NCBI RefSeq assembly: GCF_023184515.1
Contig: NZ_JAAHBP010000014.1
Coordinates: forward strand, 1-64,000
Origin: Streptomyces sp. D2-8
GTDB lineage: Bacteria; Actinomycetota; Actinomycetes; Streptomycetales; Streptomycetaceae
Length of the DNA stretch: 64,000 bases
Reading direction: 5' to 3'
The notes beneath the pieces were generated by a model. The model made no database searches. It was not told where the DNA came from and worked only from the letters and a program-made list of their open reading frames with translations. The position numbers were made by a program, and so were the translations under genes. Shown in pieces: positions 38,551-46,866 of this stretch. Positions within the stretch are counted from its first letter, which is position 1. Each line of letters begins with the position of its first letter.

Positions 38551-40233
38551 TCACTGTGCCGAACCGTTGGTGTCGTGCAGCTTCTGGTACCAGTCCCGCA
38601 GCTTGTCTCCGCCCTGCTTCTTCCACTCGGAGACGGCCTGCTGCACATCACTGATCTTCTTGCGGCCGCGGACGACGTCGTCCTCCAACTGCTCGAAGTC
38701 GTTGGAGAGGTTGGTGTAGCGCGCCGGTTCGGTGATCTGCATGCCCCAGAAGGTGGACTTCTTGGTGAAGGCGCCCATCCGCTGCTGCCACTCCACCTGC
38801 TCCTTCGCGATGTCCGGCAGGTCCGGGTGCGCGATGGTCGGGGCGGGGCTGGCGAGCATCACGTAGGCGTTGATGACCTCCTGGTTGCCCTTGTCGTTCT
38901 TGGTGGGCACGCCGTCCTTGACGGTGTAGTGCGTGCCCTCCACCCCGTAGTTGGTGAGCATGTACTCCTTGGTGCCGTACGGGGCGGCGGTGACGTTCGC
39001 GGCGGCCAGGATGTCCTCGACGACGGCCTTGGACGCCTTCTTGTTGACGAAGGCGAAGATGCCCGCGGGCGAGCCGGCCCACAGCGTGGGGTCGCCTCCG
39101 TCGGCGCCGAAGATGTCCATGCCGGAAATGCGGAAGTCGGTCTTCTGGCCCGCCTGCTCGGCCATCTTGCCCCACCAGTCCGAGATGTTCTGGTTGTAGA
39201 TCAGCACCTGGCCGGCGGTGAACCGGTCACCCGCGGTGCCCCGGACCGCCTTGGCGTCGGGGTGGACCACGCCCGCCGCGTAGAGCTTGCGCGTCCACTC
39301 CAGGGCCTCGAGGTACTCCTCGGTCTCGACCCGGTAGATCACCTTGCCGTCGGCCAGGTTCCAGCCGAGCGGCTTCTCGCTGCCGGAGAGCACCCCGTAG
39401 AGGTGGAAGGCGGTCCACTTCATGTCGTCGCAGGCCCACACCTTGGCCTTGGGCCGGGTGATCTCCTTGGCGAGGGTGAGGAACTCGTCCGCGGACTTCG
39501 GGAGGTCGTAGCCCTCCTTGTCGAAGATGTCCTTGCGGTAGAAGGGCACGATGCCGGGGACCGCGGGGGCCGGCTGGGGCAGGCCGCGCAGCTTGCCGCC
39601 GAAGATGGAGTACTGCCAGGCGCCGCTCGGGATGGCCGCGAGGTTCGGGTACTTCTTGATCGCGTCCCCGGACAGGTATGGCCCGAGGTCGGCGAACTTG
39701 CTGATGATGGCGCTGGGTATCTTGCCGCCCATGTTCCAGCTGGGGATGACCACCACGTCCGGCACGTCGCTGGAGGCCAGCACCGCGCCCAGCTTCTCGT
39801 CGTAGGTGTTGCCGTCCTGGTTCTGCCAGGCGATGTCGGCGCCGATCAGGTCGTTCATCGCCTTGTAGTAGGCGTTGTCGCCCTTCGGCGGCGTGCCCCA
39901 GAACGGCGACATGATCTTGATCGAGCTGCCCTTGCCGAACTTCTTCGGCACCGAGGTCTTGAGGTCGGCCAGGTCGAGCTTGCCGGTGAAGCCCATGGCC
40001 GAGCCGTGCTTGGACGGGATGTCCGGCGTCACCACGTTGCTCGCGACGTAGGCCGGCAGCAGCTTCTTGGCGCTCTTGCCGGACGTCGTCCCGTCCTTCG
40101 AGCCACTGTCCGAACCGCCGCACGCGGCGAGCAGCGGCATCCCGCCCGCCACGGCCGCGGTGGCGACCGCCGTGGAGGCGAGGAAGCTTCTCCGGCTCGG
40201 TCCGGAGGAGGCGGAGGCGGCGTTCGGCGTCAT
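38551..40233 (-). CDS. ABC transporter sugar-binding lipoprotein
   Basis: 560 aa from ATG 40233. The signal SRRSFLASTAVATAAV has a Tat-like twin Arg and ends in the lipobox LLAAC, so the mature protein is anchored to the membrane. Large size and layout (FGKGSSIKIMSPFWG, then a second lobe) match the extended cluster of oligosaccharide-binding proteins (YtcQ/LipO type). It should capture xyloglucan oligosaccharides released by GH74/GH12. First gene of the minus-strand run; promoter and operator lie in the 324 bp shared with GH3. Confidence 0.92.
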   Translation of the reverse strand: MTPNAASASSGPSRRSFLASTAVATAAVAGGMPLLAACGGSDSGSKDGTTSGKSAKKLLPAYVASNVVTPDIPSKHGSAMGFTGKLDLADLKTSVPKKFGKGSSIKIMSPFWGTPPKGDNAYYKAMNDLIGADIAWQNQDGNTYDEKLGAVLASSDVPDVVVIPSWNMGGKIPSAIISKFADLGPYLSGDAIKKYPNLAAIPSGAWQYSIFGGKLRGLPQPAPAVPGIVPFYRKDIFDKEGYDLPKSADEFLTLAKEITRPKAKVWACDDMKWTAFHLYGVLSGSEKPLGWNLADGKVIYRVETEEYLEALEWTRKLYAAGVVHPDAKAVRGTAGDRFTAGQVLIYNQNISDWWGKMAEQAGQKTDFRISGMDIFGADGGDPTLWAGSPAGIFAFVNKKASKAVVEDILAAANVTAAPYGTKEYMLTNYGVEGTHYTVKDGVPTKNDKGNQEVINAYVMLASPAPTIAHPDLPDIAKEQVEWQQRMGAFTKKSTFWGMQITEPARYTNLSNDFEQLEDDVVRGRKKISDVQQAVSEWKKQGGDKLRDWYQKLHDTNGSAQ

Positions 40234-40347
40234 TGCGTCAACCCTTCATGGCGCACCAGGACACCCGGCGGAGGGCCGTCGGCTGCGGTGTCTCGAGTGG
40301 AACTGGCTGAGCCGAAGCGAGCTTTCGACCCATGAGGGGTTTCCCAG

Positions 40348-40361
40348 TCGAAGCGCTTCGA
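40348..40361. promoter_or_regulatory. LacI-type operator O3, perfect palindrome
   Basis: TCGAAGCGCTTCGA, identical to O1. It lies about 10 bp downstream of the predicted -10 of the transporter promoter and 115 bp upstream of the binding-protein start codon. Confidence 0.8.
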
Positions 40362-40507
40362 TGTTGCTGTGAGGTTAAGTGAACACCCCAGGCCGCACAA
40401 GGGTCGTCCCCAAACTTCCTCGGCGGTACGGGAAGGGACCTTTCCTCATGCACTGCTTGAACTGGCGGCGCTGGTCCCTTGACACTCGGCCCGTCGACAA
40501 TCCAGCA

Positions 40508-40521
40508 TCGAAGCGCTTCGA
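40508..40521. promoter_or_regulatory. LacI-type operator O4, perfect palindrome
   Basis: TCGAAGCGCTTCGA, identical to O1. It begins at the last base of the predicted GH3 -10 box and ends 36 bp before the GTG start, covering the expected transcription start. Centre-to-centre distance to O3 is 160 bp. Confidence 0.8.
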
Positions 40522-40557
40522 AAGCGCCTCGCCGATCCATCGCAAGGGGATCCACAC

Positions 40558-43395
40558 GTGACCGCACACACGCCGCCCACCGCACCGTTCCGTGATCCGC
40601 GACTGCCGTTCGCGAAGCGGGTCGACGATCTGCTGGGGCGGCTCACCCTCGACGAGAAGCCGGCGTTCCTGCACCAGTTCGCACCCGCCGTGCCGCGGCT
40701 CGGCGTCGCCGCGTTCCGCACCGGCCAGGAGGCCCTGCACGGCGTGGCGTGGATGGGCCCGGCGACGGTGTTCCCGCAGGCGGTCGGCCTCGGTGCCACC
40801 TGGAACCCCGAGCTGGTGCGGCGCGTCGGCGACGCGGTGTCCAAGGAGGTCCGGGCGATGCGCGCCAAGGACGACCGGGTCGGCCTCAACGTGTGGGCCC
40901 CGACGGTCAACCTGCTGCGCCACCCCCTGTGGGGCCGCAACGAGGAGGGCTACTCGGAGGATCCGAAGCTCACCTCCGCGATCGCCACGGCCTACACGCA
41001 CGGTCTGCGCGGCGACCACCCCACCTACTGGCGCACCGCGCCCGTGCTGAAGCACTGGCTGGCCCACAACAACGAGACGGACCGCTCCACCACGTCGAGC
41101 TCGGTGCGCCCGCGCGTGCTGCACGAATACGATCTGCGGGCCTTCCGCGAGACCGTCGAGGCGGGCGCGGTGGCCGGGGTGATGCCGGCGTACAACCTGG
41201 TCAACGGCCGCCCCAACCACGTCTCCCCGTATCTGTCCGAGCACCTGCGGACCTGGACCGACGAGGACCTGCTGGTCTGCTCGGACGCGGGTGCGCCGAG
41301 CAATCTGGTCGACTCCGAGCGCTACTTCGACACCCATGAGGAGGCCACCGCCGCCTCCCTGATCGCGGGGGTCGACAGCTTCACCGACCACGGCACGGAC
41401 TCCTCCCAGATGATCGGGCGGCTGCGCGGGGCGCTGGAGCGCGGTCTGCTGTCCGAGGCCGACCTCGACACGGCCGTCCGCCGGCAGCTCTCGGTCCGTT
41501 TCCGGCTCGGCGAGTTCGACCCGGAGTACGACCCGCACGACGCGACCAGCGAGTTCGACACCCCGGCGCACCGCGCCCTCGCCCGGGAGGCCGCCGAGCA
41601 GGCGATCGTGCTGCTCAAGAACGACGGGGTGCTGCCGCTCGCCCCCGACACTCGGATCGCCGTGGTCGGGCCGCTCGCCGACGAGTGCAAGCTCGACTGG
41701 TACAGCGGCACGCTCATCCACCGCTCGACCCCGCTGGAGGGCCTGTACGAGCGGTTCGGCGCGGAGCGGGTGGAGTTCGCGGAGGGGGTGGACCGGGTCC
41801 GGCTGAAGACCTCCGCGGGCGCGTTCCTGCACGTGCCGGTGGCCGAGGGGGCCGCCGACGCGGTGCGCGGCGCCGAGGGCGCGCTCGACCCGGCGCTGCT
41901 CGCGGGCCGCACCGACCTGCCCGCGCTCACGACCGACGCGACCGGCACCGAGCTGGCGCTGGCCGACTGGGGCGAGGGCGTCGTGACCCTGCGCGCGCCC
42001 GACGGCCGCTATCTCTCGGTCGCCGACGACGGCCGCGTCCGCGCCTCCGCCGACCAGCCGGGCGGCTGGGTCGTCCAGGAGACGTTCCGTCTGGAACCGC
42101 ACGGGAACGGGCACCTCCTCACACACCTGGGGACGGGTCGCCACGTGTGTGTCTCCGCCGACGGCGTGAAGGTTGCCGACGAAGATCCCGAGGTCTTCGA
42201 GCTGGTCGTCGCCGAGCGCGGTGAGGAGGCGGTGGCGCGTGCCGGCGCGGCGGCCGACGTGGTCGTGGTGGTGGCGGGCAACGACCCGCACATCAACGGC
42301 CGCGAGACCGAGGACCGTACGACCCTGCGTCTACCGGAACAGCAGGAGCGGCTGCTGCGGGCGGCCCGCGCGGCGAACCCGGCCACCGTGCTGGCGCTGG
42401 TCTCGGCCTACCCGTACGCCGTCGACCCGGCCGGTCTGCCCGCGGTGCTGTGGACCGCACACGGCGGCCAGGCGGCCGGCACCGCCCTGGCCCGCGTCCT
42501 GGCCGGCGACGTCTCCCCCGCCGGCCGCCTCCCGCAGACCTGGTACGCCGATGACGCCGACCTGCCCGGCCTCCTCGACTACGACGTGATCGGCACCCGC
42601 CAGACGTACCTGTACTTCGAGGGGACGCCGCTGTTCCCCTTCGGGCACGGCCTGTCGTACGCGTCGTTCGAATACGGCGACCTGGCGGCCCGGGTCGAGG
42701 ACGGGACGGTGCGGGTCTCCTTCTCCGTCACCAACACCGGTGACGTCACGGCCGACGAGGTGACCCAGCTCTACTCCCGGGCCGTCGACGCGTCGGTGCC
42801 GCGTCCGCGCCGCGAACTGCTGGACCACCGCCGTATCACCCTCGCCCCGGGGGCGTCGGCCGAGCTGGACTTCGAAGTCCCGGTGACCGCCTTCGGGTTC
42901 TGGGACGTCACCCAGGACCGGTGGCGCGTGGAGCCGGGGGCGTACGAGCTGCTGGCCGGGGCGTCCAGCGAGGACGTCCGGCTGCGGACGGCGGTCACGC
43001 TCGACGGCGAGCCGACCCTGCCGCGCGCGGTCCTCGTGAACGGCCTGGCCGCGGCCGGGTTCGACGAGCAGAGCGGCATCGAGATCGTCGACCGGACGAA
43101 GGTCTCGGGCGACGCGGTGACACCGGCGGGCACGGAGCCGGGCGAACTGGTCTACCGCGCCTGTGACTTCGGGCGGGGCATCGCCGAGGTGACGGTGGAG
43201 GTGGCCGGCCGGGGCACGGTCGAGCTGTCCCTCGACGGCGGCCCGGCACTCGCGGTGCTGTCGCCCGCCACGCCGACCTCGGGCCCGTACGACTACATCT
43301 CGCTGGGCGCGTCCGTCGGCGCCGCGGGCGTCCACGACGTGCACCTCAGGCTGCGCGGCCCGTTGCGGCTCGCGCACGTCGGCTTCTCCGGTTGA
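40558..43395 (+). CDS. GH3 beta-glucosidase with inserted beta-trefoil-like and C-terminal CBM6-like domains
   Basis: 945 aa from GTG 40558, no signal peptide, so cytoplasmic. The N-terminal GH3 barrel has RNEEGYSEDP and LKHWLAHNNETDR, with nucleophile Asp243 in LLVCSDAGAPS. The second GH3 domain starts AIVLLKNDGVLPL near 360 and is interrupted at ~420-550 by a domain with fascin/trefoil-like repeats (APDGRYLSVADDGRVRA, then LGTGRHVCVSADG). It resumes at VVVVAGNDPHINGRE. An Fn3-like domain and a CBM6-like region (last ~100 residues) follow. It would release glucose from the de-branched backbone. Its own promoter overlaps operator O4. Confidence 0.9.
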   Translation: MTAHTPPTAPFRDPRLPFAKRVDDLLGRLTLDEKPAFLHQFAPAVPRLGVAAFRTGQEALHGVAWMGPATVFPQAVGLGATWNPELVRRVGDAVSKEVRAMRAKDDRVGLNVWAPTVNLLRHPLWGRNEEGYSEDPKLTSAIATAYTHGLRGDHPTYWRTAPVLKHWLAHNNETDRSTTSSSVRPRVLHEYDLRAFRETVEAGAVAGVMPAYNLVNGRPNHVSPYLSEHLRTWTDEDLLVCSDAGAPSNLVDSERYFDTHEEATAASLIAGVDSFTDHGTDSSQMIGRLRGALERGLLSEADLDTAVRRQLSVRFRLGEFDPEYDPHDATSEFDTPAHRALAREAAEQAIVLLKNDGVLPLAPDTRIAVVGPLADECKLDWYSGTLIHRSTPLEGLYERFGAERVEFAEGVDRVRLKTSAGAFLHVPVAEGAADAVRGAEGALDPALLAGRTDLPALTTDATGTELALADWGEGVVTLRAPDGRYLSVADDGRVRASADQPGGWVVQETFRLEPHGNGHLLTHLGTGRHVCVSADGVKVADEDPEVFELVVAERGEEAVARAGAAADVVVVVAGNDPHINGRETEDRTTLRLPEQQERLLRAARAANPATVLALVSAYPYAVDPAGLPAVLWTAHGGQAAGTALARVLAGDVSPAGRLPQTWYADDADLPGLLDYDVIGTRQTYLYFEGTPLFPFGHGLSYASFEYGDLAARVEDGTVRVSFSVTNTGDVTADEVTQLYSRAVDASVPRPRRELLDHRRITLAPGASAELDFEVPVTAFGFWDVTQDRWRVEPGAYELLAGASSEDVRLRTAVTLDGEPTLPRAVLVNGLAAAGFDEQSGIEIVDRTKVSGDAVTPAGTEPGELVYRACDFGRGIAEVTVEVAGRGTVELSLDGGPALAVLSPATPTSGPYDYISLGASVGAAGVHDVHLRLRGPLRLAHVGFSG

Positions 43396-43420
43396 GGGTC
43401 CGGAGCAGGCCGGCACAGAG

Positions 43421-43460
43421 AAGGGGCCCGGCACCGGAAGGCATCGGTGCCGGGCCCCTT
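43421..43460. terminator. Bidirectional terminator between GH3 and aldehyde dehydrogenase
   Basis: A perfect 16-bp stem (43421-43436 with 43445-43460, AAGGGGCCCGGCACCG arm) encloses an 8-nt loop. It lies 25 bp past the GH3 stop and 30 bp past the stop of the convergent aldehyde dehydrogenase, and marks the right edge of the sugar island. Confidence 0.85.
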
Positions 43461-43490
43461 CGCAGACTATATGAAAATGGTTTCCATGAG

Positions 43491-44951
43491 CTAGAGGTCG
43501 ATGCCGGTGAGGACCAGCACACGCTCGTAGGTGTAGTCCTCCATGGCGAACCGCACGCCCTCGCGGCCCACGCCGGACTGCTTGACGCCGCCGTACGGCA
43601 TCTGGTCGGCGCGGTAGGAGGGCACATCGCCGATGACCACGCCGCCGACCTCGAGGGTGCGGTGGGCGCGGAACGCGGTCTGCAGGTCGTGGGTGAACAC
43701 GCCCGCCTGGAGGCCGTACTTGGAGTCGTTGACGGCGGCGAAGGCCGCGGCCTCGCCGTCCGCCTTCTGTACCGTGAGGACCGGCCCGAAGACCTCCTCG
43801 CAGGAGATCGTGACGTCGGCCGGGACCTCGGCCAGGACGGTCGGCGCGTAGGAGGCGCCGTCGCGCTTGCCGCCGGTGAGCAGCGCGGCACCGGCGTCGA
43901 CGGCCTCCTGGACCCACGTCTCGACGCGCCGGGCGGCGTCCTCGCTGACCAGCGGGCCGACGTCGGTCGTGTCGTCGCTCGGGTCGCCGGTGACCTGGGC
44001 CTCGACGGCGGCGACGATGCGCGGCAGCAGCCGGTCGTACACCGAGGCGTCGGCGATGACCCGCTGGACGGAGATGCAGGACTGGCCGCCCTGGTAGTTG
44101 GAGAAGGTGGCGATGCGGTTCGCCGCCCGGTCCAGGTCCTCGTCGCTCGCCCAGTCGGCGAGGACGACGGCCGCGCCGTTGCCGCCCAACTCCAGGGTGC
44201 AGTGCTTGCGCGGCACCGAGTCCATGATCGCGTAGCCGACCTTCTCGGAGCCCGTGAAGGAGATGACGGGCAGGCGCTCGTCCTGCACGAGGGCGGGCAT
44301 CTTGTCGTTGGCGACGGGCAGGATGCTCCAGGAGCCCGCGGGCAGTTCGGTCTCGGCCAGCAGGTCGCCGATGATCAGGCCGGACAGCGGGGTCGCCGGG
44401 GCCGGCTTCAGGATGATCGGGGCGCCGGCGGCGATCGCCGGGGCGATCTTGTGGGCGCACAGGTTCAGCGGGAAGTTGAAGGGCGCGATGCCGAGCACGA
44501 CGCCCTTCGGGAAGCGGCGGGTGAGGGCGAGCCGGCCCTGGCCGCCGAGGTCGGTGTCGAGCCGCTGGGCCTCGCCGCCGTTGAACCGCCGGGCCTCCTC
44601 GGCCGCGAACCGGAACACGGACACCGCCCGACCGACCTCGCCGCGCGCCCACTTCAGGGGCTTGCCGTTCTCGGCGGAGATCAGCCGCGCGATCTCCTCG
44701 GTGCGCTCGACCAGGCGCTTGCTGACGTGATCGAGGGCGGCGGCCCGCACGTGGGCGGGGGTGGCGGCGAACTCGTCCAGAACGGCGTGCGCGGCGGCCA
44801 CGGCCTCCTCGACCTGCGCGTCCGTCGGCACGCTCACCGTGCCGACGAGCCGCCCGTCCCATGGGGAGGTGACGTCGAAGGTGTCCTCGCCGGTGGCCTG
44901 GCGGCCGGCGAGCCAGAAGGCGTGGGTGGCCGCCACATTGTTCTTTGGCAT
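43491..44951 (-). CDS. NAD(P)-dependent aldehyde dehydrogenase, possibly succinate-semialdehyde type
   Basis: 486 aa starting MPKNNVAATHAFWLAG. The ALDH fold has general base Glu in LELGGNGAA and nucleophile Cys in GGQSCISVQR; ILKPAPATPLSG and CEEVFGPVL are cofactor-domain motifs. The gene follows a PucR-type regulator on the same strand and is near gabT, so oxidation of a GABA-derived semialdehyde to succinate is plausible but unproven. A CCGTACTACGG palindrome lies 34 bp upstream of the start. Confidence 0.88.
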   Translation of the reverse strand: MPKNNVAATHAFWLAGRQATGEDTFDVTSPWDGRLVGTVSVPTDAQVEEAVAAAHAVLDEFAATPAHVRAAALDHVSKRLVERTEEIARLISAENGKPLKWARGEVGRAVSVFRFAAEEARRFNGGEAQRLDTDLGGQGRLALTRRFPKGVVLGIAPFNFPLNLCAHKIAPAIAAGAPIILKPAPATPLSGLIIGDLLAETELPAGSWSILPVANDKMPALVQDERLPVISFTGSEKVGYAIMDSVPRKHCTLELGGNGAAVVLADWASDEDLDRAANRIATFSNYQGGQSCISVQRVIADASVYDRLLPRIVAAVEAQVTGDPSDDTTDVGPLVSEDAARRVETWVQEAVDAGAALLTGGKRDGASYAPTVLAEVPADVTISCEEVFGPVLTVQKADGEAAAFAAVNDSKYGLQAGVFTHDLQTAFRAHRTLEVGGVVIGDVPSYRADQMPYGGVKQSGVGREGVRFAMEDYTYERVLVLTGIDL

Positions 44952-44984
44952 AGGGGTTTCCGGCCCTTCGGCGTCGGGAGTGAT

Positions 44985-44995
44985 CCGTACTACGG
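44985..44995. promoter_or_regulatory. Palindrome CCGTACTACGG upstream of the aldehyde dehydrogenase
   Basis: CCGTA-C-TACGG is a perfect 11-bp palindrome 34 bp before the start codon. A related half (TACTACGG) recurs at 45061-45068, just before the PucR stop. It is a candidate operator for the adjacent PucR regulator, proposed from position only. Confidence 0.4.
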
Positions 44996-45073
44996 GACCA
45001 ACGGTAGGCGCGAGGCGGCCGAAGGGCGTTTGTCCGGGCCGTAGCAGTGGGGGACGCGGATACTACGGTTTGG

Positions 45074-46747
45074 CTACTCGGTGGTGGCCGCCTTCAGGGC
45101 CAGCCACAGCTCCATCCGGACGTCCGGGTCGTCCAGGGACCGGCCGAGGATCTCCTCGACCCGGCGCATGCGGTAGCGCAGGGTGTGCCGGTGGACGCCA
45201 AGCTCGGCCGCCGCCGCGTCCCACTGGCCGTGCTTGGACAGCCAGGCGCGCAGGGAGGCGACGAGGTCGCCGCGGCCCGTGGCGTCGTGCTCGTACAGCG
45301 GCCGCAGCATGCCGTCGGCGAAGGCCCGTACCGCGTCGTCCGCCAGCAGCGGCAGCACCGATCCGGCCGCCATCCGCTCGTGCTCCACGAGCACCCGCCC
45401 GCGCCGTCGCGCCACCGACAGCGCCTGCTCGGCCTGCTTGTACGCGGCGGACGCGGCGATGGGCCCGGCCGGTGCCGACAGGCCCACGACCAGTTCGGCC
45501 TCCTCGCCGCCCGGCACCTTCTCGCGTATGCCGGCCCGGGCCGACTCCAGGGCGGCCGCGTACTCCCCGCAGGCCGCCGCGGCGGCGCCGCCGTCCGCGG
45601 CCAGCACCACCAGCCGCTCCCCCTCCGGCACCACCAGCACGGCCTCGCCGGCCCGGGCCGCCGCGGACTCCACGACGTCGGCGAGCGCCGCGAGGGGGTC
45701 ACCGCCGGTCTCGGCCGCGGCGAGCGCGGCGGCCGAGGTCCGCTCGACGGGCGGAGCGCCCTTGCGCGCCTCGGCACGGGCCAGCGCGGCCGACGCCGAC
45801 ACCGGCACCCGCTCCGCGACCATCATCCGGAACGGCGCGTCCAGCAGCTCGCCGTACAGGTCCCCGGCGACCGCGCGCGCGTGGTCGGGCTCCCCGGCCA
45901 GCAGCATGCGCAGCACCGCCGCACCGACCCGCTGCTCGGCCGCCTGGAGGGACCGGGAGCGTTCCGTGGTCAGGGTCAGCAGCGCGACGGCCGAGTGGAC
46001 GGCGTAGCGCTCGGCGGTGCCCGGGGCGGCGGCGGTGCCCACGGCGAGGGCCGCCCGGGGGCGCCGGCCGGTGCCGATGGTGTGCAGCTCGACCCGGTCC
46101 TCGTTCTCCGGCCCGCCGACCACGGAGGAGGCGGGCGCGGGGCGGTCCCGCAGCTTCTGCACATCACCGGTGAGCCGCGCGGCGCGCCGCCCCGCCCACT
46201 CCGGTGCCGTGGCGACGACCGCGCCCGAGGCGTCGTACAGCGCCGCCCAGCCGTCGACCTGCGAGGCCAGTGCCGCCAGCAGTCCCTCCGGGCCGCCGGT
46301 CTGGGCCTGCCGGGTCAGCTCGCGCTGGGCGGCGAACCCGGCGGTGACGGCCCGGTACTGGTCGGCGGCGATCGCGGCGGACACGGCCTTGCTGATGGCG
46401 AGGAACGGGGTGCGGCGCGGCACCTCCAGGAGCGGCAGGCCCTCCTGCTCGGCCGCGTCGACGAGTGCCTCGGGGGTCTCGTCGTAGTTGACGCCGACGG
46501 CGAAGCCGAGCCCGACCACGCCGGCTCCGGCCAGCCGCCGGACGTAGCGGCGCATGGCCTCCGGGTCCTCGGCGTCGAGCTTGAGCGCGGTGATCAGCAG
46601 CAGCTCCCCGCCCTCCATGTAGGGCACGGGGTCGGCGAGCTCACTGACGTGCGCCCAGCGGACCGGCACGTCGAGGCGGTCCTCGCCCGCCCGCACGGTC
46701 AGTTTCAGCGCGGAGTGGTGGACGAGCGAGGCGAGCGTCGGGGGCAT
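45074..46747 (-). CDS. PucR-family transcriptional regulator
   Basis: 557 aa. The N-terminal PucR sensor domain (MPPTLASLVHHSALKLTV, then GGELLLITALKLD) lies within ~1-125. A GGDEF-like/central region follows. The C-terminal HTH_30 helix-turn-helix has AAAELGVHRHTLRYRMRRVEEI. PucR-type proteins usually control purine, amino-acid or GABA catabolism in actinobacteria. It lies 122 bp upstream of the aldehyde dehydrogenase on the same strand and probably controls it and perhaps gabT. The ligand is unknown. Confidence 0.9.
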   Translation of the reverse strand: MPPTLASLVHHSALKLTVRAGEDRLDVPVRWAHVSELADPVPYMEGGELLLITALKLDAEDPEAMRRYVRRLAGAGVVGLGFAVGVNYDETPEALVDAAEQEGLPLLEVPRRTPFLAISKAVSAAIAADQYRAVTAGFAAQRELTRQAQTGGPEGLLAALASQVDGWAALYDASGAVVATAPEWAGRRAARLTGDVQKLRDRPAPASSVVGGPENEDRVELHTIGTGRRPRAALAVGTAAAPGTAERYAVHSAVALLTLTTERSRSLQAAEQRVGAAVLRMLLAGEPDHARAVAGDLYGELLDAPFRMMVAERVPVSASAALARAEARKGAPPVERTSAAALAAAETGGDPLAALADVVESAAARAGEAVLVVPEGERLVVLAADGGAAAAACGEYAAALESARAGIREKVPGGEEAELVVGLSAPAGPIAASAAYKQAEQALSVARRRGRVLVEHERMAAGSVLPLLADDAVRAFADGMLRPLYEHDATGRGDLVASLRAWLSKHGQWDAAAAELGVHRHTLRYRMRRVEEILGRSLDDPDVRMELWLALKAATTE

Positions 46748-46866
46748 GAGGCCTTCTGCGTCAGGGCTGTGTGATCTCTGTGGTCATTTGGCCGCCGCGT
46801 ATGAACGACCTGTGACGATTCTGCCTCACCGTACGGTCCCCGCGTACCCGCACGGGTGGGAAGGGC

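Larger units (their letters stand above)
40234..40557. promoter_or_regulatory. Divergent control region for the ABC transporter and GH3
   Basis: 324 bp with two promoters and two operators. For the transporter (minus strand), the -35 TTGTGC is at 40400-40395 and the -10 TAACCT at 40377-40372, spacer 17. The operator 40348-40361 is just downstream. For GH3 (plus strand), the -35 TTGACA is at 40479-40484 and the -10 CAGCAT at 40503-40508, spacer 18. The operator 40508-40521 overlaps the expected start point. Both placements suit repression. Hexamers were read by eye. Confidence 0.65.
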
